14,132 bases of DNA from Betaproteobacteria bacterium (GCA_009886305.1 QXZO01000167.1:28823-42954); one strand, 5' to 3'. Positions 1-7,497 are shown, counted from the first letter of the stretch. Translations and numbers: made by a program. Notes: generated by a model from the letters alone, not told the origin.

Positions 1-541
1 CGTGCGAATTGGTCACCGCTGAAATAGTTACATGGGACCTCTGGTTGTGCGCACCGTAATCTGAAATCTTCTTAGAGCAAGGACACAAACTTGTTACTGG
101 CACTACCACTCGCATCTCGAGTTTGTAATTTCCATCAGTAACCTGTCCTTTAAATGTTACCTCGTAGTCTGACAAACTCTTCACTTTTGAAACTGGTGCG
201 GCCTTTTCAAGGAAATACGGAAAAGTCATTTCTATGTAACCGGAATCAGACTCCAAACGATCGAGCATGGTACGAAGTATAACCTCAAAAGATTCCACGG
301 ATATCTCACGCTCTTGCTCGTTTAGTATCTCAACAAACCTGGACATGTGAGTCCCTTTAAAATTATGAGGGAGTTCCACATACATGTTGAAATTCGCTAT
401 CGTATGTTGGATACCTTGGGATTTATCAGCCACCTTCACAGGGTGTTGGATATCCTTAATACCCACTTTATCGATCGCCAAATGGCGACTATCAACTGAA
501 CTTTGTACATCTGGAATTACTAAATCTGCTGGTGAATTCAT
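1..541 (-). CDS. folE2: GTP cyclohydrolase FolE2 (type IB), 3' part cut by the window edge
   Basis: This enzyme converts GTP to 7,8-dihydroneopterin triphosphate, the first step of folate (and often queuosine) precursor synthesis. FolE2 enzymes replace zinc-dependent FolE and can use other divalent metals. The visible N-terminal 180 residues carry family hallmarks: IPDVQ near residue 9, KVGIKDIQHPV at 25-35, GTHMSRF at 63-69, and TSLCPCSKKIS at 150-160 followed by DYGAHNQRSH. Cys153 or Cys155 in the SLCPCSK segment corresponds to the family's active-site metal ligand. The C-terminal third (full length is about 260-270 residues) lies off the left edge. The ATG at 541 follows AAGG about ten bases upstream, a modest ribosome binding site. 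The gene is last in the leftward xseB-ispA-dxs-folE2 run, 67 bases after dxs. A candidate promoter in that gap suggests it may be partly independent of the operon. The identification is firm. Confidence 0.95.
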   Translation of the reverse strand, partial: MNSPADLVIPDVQSSVDSRHLAIDKVGIKDIQHPVKVADKSQGIQHTIANFNMYVELPHNFKGTHMSRFVEILNEQEREISVESFEVILRTMLDRLESDSGYIEMTFPYFLEKAAPVSKVKSLSDYEVTFKGQVTDGNYKLEMRVVVPVTSLCPCSKKISDYGAHNQRSHVTISAVTNSH

Positions 542-572
542 CGCTAATGCCTTGCTTTATAAGGTTATGTTG

Positions 573-600
573 ATTATACCTGAATCAATTTCTATCTAAA
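573..600 (-). promoter_or_regulatory. Candidate sigma-70 promoter for folE2
   Basis: On the reverse strand, a perfect TATAAT (573-578) lies 16 bases downstream of TTTAGA (595-600, four of six matches to TTGACA). Transcription would start about 25 bases before the folE2 ATG. The box lies entirely in the short gap between dxs and folE2, where an operon would not need it. The -35 is weak, so this remains a prediction from spacing and consensus only. Confidence 0.4.
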
Positions 601-608
601 TAGGTCTG

Positions 609-2450
609 TTACTCTATTCCTATGAATTCGTTAATTTGCTCAAGAATACCTCGCTCGTCTAAACGACATTCTTTGAACAATAAAGTAGTGTCGCCATGGG
701 TCACGAATTTGTCTGGCAGACCGATCCTCAAAACCCTTGAAGTCTTACTCCCCAAAGCTTCGCAAACCGCTGAGCCAGCACCACCTATAGCCACACCATC
801 TTCTATAGTTACAAGAATCCTGTTTTTTTTCTCTAGCGATTCGACCATAACGACATCCAAAGGTTTCACGAACCTCATATCAACAACTGTTGCATTCAAC
901 TTTTCGGCTACGAGAGTAGCTGTATGCAATAGTGGGCCAAACACAAGAATCGCAACCCCAGCATCACCTTCTCTAACGATTTTAGACCGACCTAAAACCA
1001 ATGAATCTGTCGAAGTAAATTCAGCACCTATTGCATTACCTCTCGGATACCTTACCACCGAAGGTCCAAGGTGATGATAAGCTAAACTTAACATTTCTCT
1101 GCATTGACGAGCATCGCTTGGCACCATAACAACTAAGTTGGGAACACAACGAAGATAAGCCAAATCAAACGCTCCGTGATGTGTTGGGCCATCAGCTCCC
1201 ACTAAGCCGCTCCTATCTAAAGCAAAGGTCACATCAAGATTTTGTATACAGACGTCATGGATTAACTGATCGTAGGCCCTTTGCAAAAAGGTGGAATAAA
1301 TCGCCAGCACAGGCTTAAAATCTTCCGTCGCTAGGCCTGCTGCAAAAGTTACTGCATGTTGCTCCGCTATACCGACATCAAAATAACGTTCAGGATATCG
1401 TTGAGAAAACTCAACCAGGCCAGATCCTTCGCGCATCGCTGGCGTAATACCAATCAATCGTTTGTCTATTTGAGCTGTATCACACAACCATTCTCCAAAA
1501 ACTTGCGTGTAGGTTTTATTCTGACTCGATTGTGTTTTAATTCCTGCAGGAGGATCAAACTGTCCAACACCATGATAGAGAATAGCGTCATCCTCAGCAG
1601 GCTGATATCCTTTACCTTTTCGAGTTACGACATGCAAAAATTGAGGCCCTTCAAGTTTTTTCAAGTTACCTAAAGTGGCACATAACGCGTCAATATCGTG
1701 GCCGTCAATCGGACCAATATAATTAAAACCAAATTCCTCAAAAAGAGTTCCTGGCATGACCATTCCCTTAACATGCTCTTCTGCACGTTTTGCCAGCTCA
1801 ATAACAGGTGGGATTTTCTTGAATACCTTCTCCCCAGCCTTCCGAGCAGCAGAATAAAACCGTCCCGATAACAGTCTAGCTAGATAATTATTTAACGCAC
1901 CAACATTTTCTGAAATAGACATGTCATTGTCATTCAAAACGACTAGGATGTTTGCATCCATCGTCCCAGCATTGTTCAACGCTTCAAAAGCCATACCAGC
2001 TGACATCGCCCCATCACCGATAATAGCGACAACTCTACCCTCCTCTTTCTTAAGCTGAGCGCTTACTGCCATGCCTAGAGCTGCACTAATAGATGTACTG
2101 GAATGCGCTGTTCCAAAACAATCATATTTGCTTTCCTCTCGAGCCGGAAATCCAGCAAGACCTCCATATTTCCTAAGAGTCTCCATTTGGTCTCGACGAC
2201 CCGTTAAAATCTTATGTGCATATGTTTGATGGCCGACATCCCATACTAGTTTGTCGAGTGGTGTATCAAAAATAAAGTGAAGCGCAATTGTAAGTTCTAC
2301 TGTGCCAAGGTTGGAAGCAAGGTGGCCACCAGTTTTTGACACACTCGCTATAATAAATTCCCTCAACTCCGTTGCCAAATGAGTCAAATCTTTTTTATCC
2401 ATTCGCCTTAGGTCCTGAGGCGTGTTGACAGTATTGAGTAATTTATACAT
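609..2450 (-). CDS. dxs: 1-deoxy-D-xylulose-5-phosphate synthase
   Basis: The enzyme condenses pyruvate with glyceraldehyde 3-phosphate, using thiamine diphosphate (TPP), to give DXP. This is the first step of the MEP isoprenoid pathway and also feeds thiamine and pyridoxal synthesis. Counting residues from the ATG at 2450 (613 aa; E. coli 620): GGHLASNLG at 41-49 contains the cofactor-domain His; GDGAMSAG at about 145-152 followed by NDNDMSIS is the GDG...N TPP/Mg motif; VGIAEQHAVTFAAG near 359 holds the catalytic Glu; DGPTHHG near 420 is the substrate-side loop. An in-frame GTG lies two codons upstream at 2456, with a stop just before it. The ATG gives the family-typical MYKLL start and is preferred, though neither start has a good Shine-Dalgarno (SD) sequence. 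It follows ispA by 17 bases, so the two are almost certainly cotranscribed. Confidence 0.97.
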   Translation of the reverse strand: MYKLLNTVNTPQDLRRMDKKDLTHLATELREFIIASVSKTGGHLASNLGTVELTIALHFIFDTPLDKLVWDVGHQTYAHKILTGRRDQMETLRKYGGLAGFPAREESKYDCFGTAHSSTSISAALGMAVSAQLKKEEGRVVAIIGDGAMSAGMAFEALNNAGTMDANILVVLNDNDMSISENVGALNNYLARLLSGRFYSAARKAGEKVFKKIPPVIELAKRAEEHVKGMVMPGTLFEEFGFNYIGPIDGHDIDALCATLGNLKKLEGPQFLHVVTRKGKGYQPAEDDAILYHGVGQFDPPAGIKTQSSQNKTYTQVFGEWLCDTAQIDKRLIGITPAMREGSGLVEFSQRYPERYFDVGIAEQHAVTFAAGLATEDFKPVLAIYSTFLQRAYDQLIHDVCIQNLDVTFALDRSGLVGADGPTHHGAFDLAYLRCVPNLVVMVPSDARQCREMLSLAYHHLGPSVVRYPRGNAIGAEFTSTDSLVLGRSKIVREGDAGVAILVFGPLLHTATLVAEKLNATVVDMRFVKPLDVVMVESLEKKNRILVTIEDGVAIGGAGSAVCEALGSKTSRVLRIGLPDKFVTHGDTTLLFKECRLDERGILEQINEFIGIE

Positions 2451-2467
2451 ATTCACCGACTATCTTT

Positions 2468-3364
2468 CTAATAAACACGGTCGAAGACAAGTTCAGCAAT
2501 GTCACTTAAATACCCACCCTCTCTCGGTAAGAGGCCCAGAGTACTTTTCGTATTTTTAGCTATTTCACTTGCCATCTCTTTAGCACGATCCAATCCAAAT
2601 AACGTTACATAGGTCGGCTTATTGTCTCTTTGGTCTTTGCCAGCAGACTTCCCCAAAACTTCTGTCGGCGAGCATGCATCCAGTATGTCGTCAACCACCT
2701 GGAAGCCAAAGCCTATCTGGCGAGCATAAGCTCGCAGTGGCTCTTGGAAAGATTCCGAGTATGTTGTGCCGCAGAGAGCTCCTAGCTCGGCACTCGCGAA
2801 AAACAAGGCACCGGTTTTTTTTGAGTGCATCAACTCTAGTTCTCTCCGATTCATGCTCATGCCAACTTGAGACAAATCAATAGCTTGTCCTCCAACCATA
2901 CCCAGTGAACCGGCCGATTCTGATAGAACGTGTACTTGCTTTAATCGTAATTCATGATCAAGGTTGGTTTGCTGATTAACGAGCACGCTGAACGCTAAGG
3001 GCTGAAGAGCGTCACCAACCAACATCGCAGTAGCCTCATCAAAAGCGACATGGACCGTGGGCTTACCTCGCCTAAGCTCATCGTTATCCATACACGGTAA
3101 ATCGTCATGAACAAGTGAATAAGTATGCATGAGCTCTATGGCGACGGCACTATGGACTGTCCCCTCAATACTAGCTCCAAAAAGATCTCCAGCAGCGCAG
3201 GCAATCAAACTTCGGATACGTTTCCCTGGACTCTTCACCGCGTAATGCATCGCGCGGTGCAAGGTTGCTGGAACTTGATCTGCTTTCGGTAACCATTGGT
3301 CTAACCCCTGATGAACTTGGGTTAAAACCTCTGTTTTCCACTGGTCGAAAGAATTAAGACTCAT
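2468..3364 (-). CDS. ispA: Polyprenyl synthetase, farnesyl diphosphate synthase type
   Basis: This soluble trans-prenyltransferase builds geranyl and farnesyl diphosphate from IPP and DMAPP for quinones and undecaprenyl carriers. From the chosen start it has 298 residues, the usual IspA length (E. coli 299). Motifs: GKRIRS at about 47-52 (IPP binding), the first Asp-rich motif DDLPCMD at about 87-93, KKTGALF near 182, and the second Asp-rich motif DDILD at about 225-229, followed by GKSAGKDQRDNKPTYV. The six-residue DDLPCMD spacing is typical of bacterial FPP synthases. The reading frame opens earlier at a TTG (3376), but the ATG at 3364 has a good SD (GAAGG, about five bases away) and gives the family-like N-terminus. 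The SD lies inside the end of xseB and the genes overlap by 11 bases, which suggests translational coupling. Confidence 0.96.
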   Translation of the reverse strand: MSLNSFDQWKTEVLTQVHQGLDQWLPKADQVPATLHRAMHYAVKSPGKRIRSLIACAAGDLFGASIEGTVHSAVAIELMHTYSLVHDDLPCMDNDELRRGKPTVHVAFDEATAMLVGDALQPLAFSVLVNQQTNLDHELRLKQVHVLSESAGSLGMVGGQAIDLSQVGMSMNRRELELMHSKKTGALFFASAELGALCGTTYSESFQEPLRAYARQIGFGFQVVDDILDACSPTEVLGKSAGKDQRDNKPTYVTLFGLDRAKEMASEIAKNTKSTLGLLPREGGYLSDIAELVFDRVY

Positions 3365-3584
3365 CAATACCTTCAAATTTTTTAAGCATACCCGCTTCGA
3401 GCATGCTCACTTCACGCTGTGCCCCTTCGAGTTCTTTTTGACAAAACTGAAGCAACTCCACCCCTCGCTTATAAAATGAAAGTGAGTTCTCAAGTGTCGT
3501 CTGGTCGTCTTCCATCTTTTCTACTATCTGTTCGAGCTCGACTAGCGCAGTTTCGAAAGTAATTTTTTCTCTAGATTTTGTCAT
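3354..3584 (-). CDS. xseB: Exodeoxyribonuclease VII small subunit
   Basis: XseB is the small subunit of the XseA-XseB nuclease, which degrades single-stranded DNA to oligonucleotides. The 76 residues match the family in length (E. coli 80) and pattern: FETALVELEQIVEKMEDD at 10-27, then LENSLSFYKRGVELLQFCQ, a two-helix coiled coil rich in Glu and Leu. No catalytic residues are expected in this subunit. It begins the leftward xseB-ispA-dxs-folE2 run, and its stop lies inside ispA. The ATG at 3584 has no visible SD. Upstream on the reverse strand there is a TTGACG near 3611-3616, but no -10 at acceptable spacing, so the operon promoter is not resolved. The large subunit gene xseA is not in the window. 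Confidence 0.93.
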   Translation of the reverse strand: MTKSREKITFETALVELEQIVEKMEDDQTTLENSLSFYKRGVELLQFCQKELEGAQREVSMLEAGMLKKFEGIDES

Positions 3585-3666
3585 AATATGGAATTGAATT
3601 TAATGTACGCGTCAATTATCTCACGCGATGGGCATCAAGGCTAAAGACGTTGCTTTAGGCTATCTC

Positions 3667-3694
3667 TTGAACAATGAACAGGACACACTAAACT
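3667..3694 (+). promoter_or_regulatory. Weak candidate promoter for the sulfurtransferase
   Basis: TTGAAC (3667-3672) and TAAACT (3689-3694) are separated by 16 bases, each with four of six consensus matches. Transcription would start a few bases before the ATG at 3709. This fits the shorter start chosen for that gene and would exclude the upstream ATG at 3628. It is weak on its own. Confidence 0.25.
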
Positions 3695-3708
3695 GCGAAT
3701 CATTCAAT

Positions 3709-4551
3709 ATGTATAACAAATTAATCCAATCATCAGAACTTCGGGCAATCATCAATGAGCCAACCACAGTCATCTTTGACTGTCGCCACGAGCTTGGGAA
3801 TGCTGAATATGGCATCACCAGCTATCGGAAAGGTCACATACCGAACGCAATATTTGCATGTATGGATAACGATCTCTCGAAAGAACCCAATGGTACAAAT
3901 GGCCGTCATCCACTGCCAGATCCACGTTTACTTGCTGATTGGCTCAACAAATGCGGAGTGACTAATTCGACTCAAGTCGTTGCATACGATGATGCTGGCG
4001 GCGTGTACGCATCCCGATTATGGTGGCTACTTAAATGGCTCGATCACGATGCGGTTGCCGTTCTTGATGGAGGATTACAGAATTGGATGGCCTTTGGTGG
4101 AGCGCTTGATTCAAAAACCACACACGGCTTGTTAAAAGGAAGGTTTGAAGTAAAGCTCAGAGATATCTGTGTTGACGCAAAGTTTATTTTGAAGGAGTTA
4201 AATCGCCGCGAGATGGTGATAATAGATGCAAGAGCTAATGATCGATTTCAAGGACGCAATGAAACAATAGACCCCGTGGCGGGACACATACCAGGGGCCA
4301 AAAACCGGTTCTTCAAAAACAATCTCGATCAAGAGGGCAAATTTCGGGATGCAAAGGAACTTAAAGCATCATTTAAGAAAATTATGGGCGTCACTCCCAG
4401 TCACGAGGTGATCCATCAGTGTGGTTCAGGAGTAACGGCTTGTCATAACCTTCTCGCCATGGAGTTGGCAGGACTTAAAAACTCGAAACTTTACCCAGGC
4501 TCGTGGAGCGAATGGATATCAGATCCGCTAAGACCAATTTCTACCGGCTGA
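3709..4551 (+). CDS. sseA: Two-domain sulfurtransferase, 3-mercaptopyruvate type (SseA-like)
   Basis: The protein has tandem rhodanese domains and transfers sulfur from 3-mercaptopyruvate or thiosulfate to acceptors such as cyanide or thiols. The chosen start gives 280 residues (E. coli SseA 281). The N-terminal inactive domain has VIFDCRHELG, YRKGHIPNA and VVAYDDAGGVYASRLWWLLKWL. The C-terminal domain has VIIDARANDRFQG, DPVAGHIPGAKN and the active loop CGSGVTA with Cys238. CGSGVTA is the loop associated with mercaptopyruvate sulfurtransferases, whereas CRKGVTA marks thiosulfate rhodaneses, so mercaptopyruvate is the likelier substrate (inference). The frame is open to an ATG at 3628, which would add 27 residues. 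The ATG at 3709 gives the usual family N-terminus (MYNKLIQSSEL). Neither start has an SD. It is a lone forward gene between two reverse-strand blocks, with no functional link to its neighbours. Confidence 0.88.
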   Translation: MYNKLIQSSELRAIINEPTTVIFDCRHELGNAEYGITSYRKGHIPNAIFACMDNDLSKEPNGTNGRHPLPDPRLLADWLNKCGVTNSTQVVAYDDAGGVYASRLWWLLKWLDHDAVAVLDGGLQNWMAFGGALDSKTTHGLLKGRFEVKLRDICVDAKFILKELNRREMVIIDARANDRFQGRNETIDPVAGHIPGAKNRFFKNNLDQEGKFRDAKELKASFKKIMGVTPSHEVIHQCGSGVTACHNLLAMELAGLKNSKLYPGSWSEWISDPLRPISTG

Positions 4552-4565
4552 CTGCACCCCCTCAA

Positions 4566-4580
4566 CGACCTCACTGGTCG
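4566..4580. terminator. Short hairpin between convergent sulfurtransferase and clpA
   Basis: CGACC-TCACT-GGTCG forms a five-base-pair stem in the 40-base gap where the sulfurtransferase and clpA converge. There is no T-tract on either strand, so it is at best a weak terminator. It is listed because no better candidate exists there. Confidence 0.2.
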
Positions 4581-4591
4581 ACAATCGTAAG

Positions 4592-6871
4592 CTAAGCCGT
4601 TACGGCTCGATCAGATGCTTCATCCAAAATTTGAATCAGTACTTCTTCATTTTCATCGAGATCTATTTCCACATCGCCGCCCGATGCCAACTTACCGAAG
4701 AGTAACTCATCCGCTAACGCGCGACGGATAGTGTCCTGAATCAATCTAGCCATTGGTCGAGCACCCATCAATGGATCAAAACCTTTCTTAGCTAAATGAT
4801 CTCGCAACTTCGAGCTGAATGTAGCGTCGACTTTTTTCTCTTGTAATTGATGCTCTAACTCCATCAAAAATTTATCCACAACTTTGAGAATAACCTCTGT
4901 AGACAAGGGAGCAAAAGAAACAATCGAATCTAGTCGATTCCTAAACTCAGGCGTAAATTGCCGCTTTATCTCTGCGAGCTCATCACCAGCAGATACTGCC
5001 TCTGTAAAGCCCATTGTATTCTTGGAAATCTCGGCCGCACCCGCATTCGTAGTCATAATGATGATGGCATTACGGAAGTCAGCTTGACGCCCATTATTAT
5101 CTGTTAGGGTGCCATGATCCATCACTTGTAACAAAATATTGAAAATATCGGGATGTGCTTTTTCTATTTCATCAAGAAGGAGGACGCAATGTGGTTGTTT
5201 CACAAGCGCCTCAGTTAACAACCCTCCTTGATCAAACCCAACGTATCCCGGAGGAGCCCCGATCAATCGGGACACAGCGTGACGCTCCATATATTCGGAC
5301 ATATCAAAACGTACCAACTCGATACCCATCGTATAAGCCAATTGACGGGCTACCTCAGTTTTTCCGACTCCCGTAGGACCGCTAAATAGAAATGCGCCAA
5401 CGGGTTTCCGCGGATTACCCAATCCGCTTCGCGACATTTTAATAGATGAGGACAGCGCATCAATCGCACGCTCCTGACCAAATACTACAGCGTTCAGATC
5501 TCGATCCAAAGTCTTTAATTTCGAACGATCATCATTTGATACGCTCTGTGATGGCACTCTTGCAATCTTAGAAATAATCCCTTCAATCTCGAGCTTTCCT
5601 ATCACCTTTTTTTTCTTTTTACCAACGGCGATACGCTGTGCGGCTCCAGCTTCATCTATGATATCTATTGCCTTGTCGGGTAAGTGCCTGTCATGAATGA
5701 ATCGAGCAGAGAGTTCTGCCGCAGCCGTTAAAGCTGTCACCGTGTATCGAACCTGATGATGTTCTTCAAATCTAGACTTGAGTCCTCTTAAAATGGACAC
5801 AGTTTCTGTAACGGATGGCTCTCCGACGTCAATTTTTTGAAAGCGCCTCGAAAGGGCGTGATCTTTCTCAAAAATTCCACGATATTCGTTGTATGTTGTA
5901 GCGCCGATACACCGTAGTTGACCTGATGACAACGCAGGCTTCAATAGATTTGAAGCATCAAGCGTTCCTCCAGAAGCTGCGCCTGCGCCAATAATTGTGT
6001 GTATTTCATCAACAAACAAAATAGCATTTGGCTGCTTCGCTAGTTGCTTAAGAACGGCCTTGAGCCTTTGCTCAAAATCTCCTCGGTATTTAGTCCCCGC
6101 CAGCAAAGCACCCATGTCTAAGGAAAACACTTCTGCTCGCTCGAGAATTTCAGGAATTTCACCCTCTACAATACGACGCGCCAAACCCTCGGCAATCGCA
6201 GTCTTACCCACTCCAGCTTCGCCAACTAACAGAGGGTTATTCTTTCGGCGACGACACAATATTTGAACAACCCGCTCTAGCTCTGAATCTCTTCCAATTA
6301 GTGGATCAATCTTGCCCTCGACTGCCAATTCATTCAAATTAGTAGCATAGCTCGCTAAAGCGTTGTCAGCTTTACCGCCTTTCTGCTCTGCTGAGTCGTC
6401 AGTTTCTGCTCCGTCTTTCTTCCCCTCTGCATCTGAGTCCTCAATTTTCGCGATACCGTGCGCAATAAAATTTACAACATCGAGTCTGGTCACTCCCTTT
6501 TCATGAAGGAAATAAACCGCATGTGAGTCCTTTTCTCCAAATATCGCTACTAGCACGTTCGCTCCAGTCACCTCTTTTTTACCTGAGGATTGAACGTGAA
6601 GAATTGCCCGCTGTATTACTCTTTGGAACCCAAGTGTGGGTTGTGTTTCCGAGTCCTCATCAGCAATGAGTGGCGTATGCTCTTCAATGAAGTCTTCTAA
6701 TAACTTTTTAAGCTCTTCTAGATTCGTTCCACATGCTTTAAGGACTTCCAGCGCAGAAGGATTCTCAAGCATAGCCAAAAGAAGATGCTCTACTGTAATA
6801 AATTCATGTTTCTTTTGGCGAGCATCCATAAATGCCATATGGAGACTAACTTCAAGTTCCTGGGCGATCAT
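4592..6871 (-). CDS. clpA: ATP-dependent Clp protease ATP-binding subunit ClpA
   Basis: ClpA is the hexameric AAA+ unfoldase that feeds substrates, including those delivered by ClpS, into ClpP. With the ATG at 6871 it has 759 residues (E. coli 758). The N-domain starts MIAQELEVSLHMAF and carries two Clp_N repeats to about 140. A charged linker follows (about 143-172). AAA1 has Walker A GEAGVGKT at 217-224 and Walker B LFVDEIHT at 285-292. AAA2 has Walker A GPTGVGKT at 498-505 and Walker B VLLLDE at 563-568. The ClpP-contact loop tripeptide at 620-622 is MGF, where E. coli ClpA has IGL. The frame is open for 34 more codons, but the ATG at 6871 has a strong GGAGGA SD and the family N-terminus. 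Its ATG overlaps the clpS stop (ATGA), implying coupled translation. No clpP is present here. Confidence 0.97.
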   Translation of the reverse strand: MIAQELEVSLHMAFMDARQKKHEFITVEHLLLAMLENPSALEVLKACGTNLEELKKLLEDFIEEHTPLIADEDSETQPTLGFQRVIQRAILHVQSSGKKEVTGANVLVAIFGEKDSHAVYFLHEKGVTRLDVVNFIAHGIAKIEDSDAEGKKDGAETDDSAEQKGGKADNALASYATNLNELAVEGKIDPLIGRDSELERVVQILCRRRKNNPLLVGEAGVGKTAIAEGLARRIVEGEIPEILERAEVFSLDMGALLAGTKYRGDFEQRLKAVLKQLAKQPNAILFVDEIHTIIGAGAASGGTLDASNLLKPALSSGQLRCIGATTYNEYRGIFEKDHALSRRFQKIDVGEPSVTETVSILRGLKSRFEEHHQVRYTVTALTAAAELSARFIHDRHLPDKAIDIIDEAGAAQRIAVGKKKKKVIGKLEIEGIISKIARVPSQSVSNDDRSKLKTLDRDLNAVVFGQERAIDALSSSIKMSRSGLGNPRKPVGAFLFSGPTGVGKTEVARQLAYTMGIELVRFDMSEYMERHAVSRLIGAPPGYVGFDQGGLLTEALVKQPHCVLLLDEIEKAHPDIFNILLQVMDHGTLTDNNGRQADFRNAIIIMTTNAGAAEISKNTMGFTEAVSAGDELAEIKRQFTPEFRNRLDSIVSFAPLSTEVILKVVDKFLMELEHQLQEKKVDATFSSKLRDHLAKKGFDPLMGARPMARLIQDTIRRALADELLFGKLASGGDVEIDLDENEEVLIQILDEASDRAVTA

Positions 6872-7173
6872 GCTTCCTCCATCGTACATTGCAGTGGGTG
6901 TTGGTGTTGGCGCGAGAACCCGGCTACCAACTCTACTTTCGTTGTTGCTACATCTTTTGCAAACACGCCACAAACTCCAACGCCCTCACGATGCACTTTC
7001 ATCATTACTTGTGTCGCTTGCTCGCCCGTCATAGAAAAAAATTTCTTTAATACCAAAACAACGAACTCCATTGGAGTGTAATCGTCATTCAAGAGCAGGA
7101 CTTTGTACAATCCTGGCGGCTTGATCGCCGCTTTCTTTTCCACTATGTTCGTATCACCTTGCTGACTACTCAC
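6868..7173 (-). CDS. clpS: ClpS adaptor of the ClpAP protease
   Basis: ClpS binds the ClpA N-domain, delivers N-end-rule (N-degron) substrates and blocks SsrA-tagged ones. It has 101 residues, close to E. coli (106). A flexible N-terminal tail of about 20 residues precedes the core. LLLNDDYTPMEFVVLVL (about 26-42) is the substrate-pocket signature with the Asn-Asp-Asp and Met residues that contact the N-terminal amino acid. The VMMKVHREG segment (about 57-65) supplies the conserved His, and the core ends HPLQCTMEEA. The start is GTG at 7173. A TAG stop lies two codons upstream, no earlier start is possible, and GAGGG lies eight bases before it. The stop overlaps the clpA start by four bases. 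Confidence 0.95.
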   Translation of the reverse strand: MSSQQGDTNIVEKKAAIKPPGLYKVLLLNDDYTPMEFVVLVLKKFFSMTGEQATQVMMKVHREGVGVCGVFAKDVATTKVELVAGFSRQHQHPLQCTMEEA

Positions 7174-7203
7174 GACCTAAACCCTCAATTCCGCTTTTGA
7201 TCC

Positions 7204-7209
7204 AGTATA
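7204..7209 (-). promoter_or_regulatory. Candidate -10 box for clpS-clpA
   Basis: On the reverse strand, TATACT (five of six matches) lies about 30 bases before the clpS GTG, which would place the transcription start near 7197. A convincing -35 is not visible; GTTAAA at 17-base spacing matches only three positions. An activator-dependent promoter is possible but not shown. Confidence 0.3.
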
Positions 7210-7339
7210 ACCACTAATTTCCAATATTTAACGCTAAACTTCAACCGTTAACTTAACAAATCTTATATATGCATTGCAACATTTTTAAGGGTAGTGCCAT
7301 TACAACTTCATTGTGACTCAAAACTAGCAATAAAGTTGC

Positions 7340-7368
7340 TTGACTTCAGTGCGGGAATCGCCTAAAAA
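7340..7368 (+). promoter_or_regulatory. Candidate promoter for the cold-shock gene
   Basis: TTGACT (7340-7345, five of six) and TAAAAA (7363-7368, four of six) are separated by the optimal 17 bases. This predicts a start near 7375 and an untranslated leader of about 120 bases before the csp ATG. Long leaders of this kind are known for cspA-type genes. It is the best-spaced pair in the region. Confidence 0.45.
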
Positions 7369-7392
7369 GTTAATAGGAGATTTGTATTCTTA

Positions 7393-7465
7393 CCGATAAA
7401 GTCATCGAAATTGAACACGACTTTAGGAAGTTAGATTCAAACGCAGGTTGGCAGCGTAACTGCTG
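7393..7465 (+). promoter_or_regulatory. Structured 5' leader of the cold-shock mRNA
   Basis: Two hairpins are visible. The first is TAAAGTC (7397-7403) pairing with GACTTTA (7419-7425) across a 15-base loop, extended by CC (7393-7394) with GG (7426-7427) past a two-base bulge. The second is CAGC (7452-7455) with GCTG (7462-7465), followed by an A/T-rich run. The leader ends in the purine-rich GGGGATTAGGGG just before the ATG. By analogy with cspA leaders it may sense temperature. That role is inferred; only the base pairing is seen. Confidence 0.4.
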
Positions 7466-7497
7466 AATTTTTAAAACAGTATTTGGGGATTAGGGGT

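Larger units (their letters stand above)
7174..7497. other. Divergent intergenic region between clpS and csp
   Basis: This is the only gene-free stretch over 300 bases. It holds the clpS SD and candidate -10 on the reverse strand, an AT-rich middle (about 7220-7335) in which I see no open frame, RNA gene or clear repeat, and then a candidate csp promoter with a leader of about 120 bases on the forward strand. csp divergent from clpS-clpA is a recurring arrangement in beta- and gammaproteobacteria. Confidence 0.7.

Noticed and set aside
384..599. Open frame of 71 codons on the forward strand.
   Set aside because: It lies antisense to folE2, which has unmistakable family motifs; the antisense peptide has no recognisable features.
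622..1074. 150-codon open frame on the forward strand.
   Set aside because: It is antisense to the C-terminal part of dxs and low in recognisable structure; it is a shadow of a highly conserved gene.
4595..4607. AGCCGT-T-ACGGCT palindrome near the convergent clpA end.
   Set aside because: It lies in the last clpA codons, the loop is too small for the full stem, and no T-tract follows.
6872..6973. 34-codon N-terminal extension of ClpA.
   Set aside because: It overlaps the ClpS C-terminus in another frame. The ATG at 6871 has a strong SD and gives the conserved MIAQELEVSLHMAF start.
6636..7081. Two overlapping forward-strand frames (132 and 98 codons) across the clpA-clpS junction.
   Set aside because: Both are antisense to the ClpA N-domain and ClpS, which are fully supported; Ser/Cys-rich composition is typical of shadow frames.
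7375..7399. AGGAGA followed by a five-codon TTG frame in the csp leader, a possible upstream ORF.
   Set aside because: The spacing of one base is too short, the start is TTG, and the SD-like block falls at the predicted transcript 5' end.
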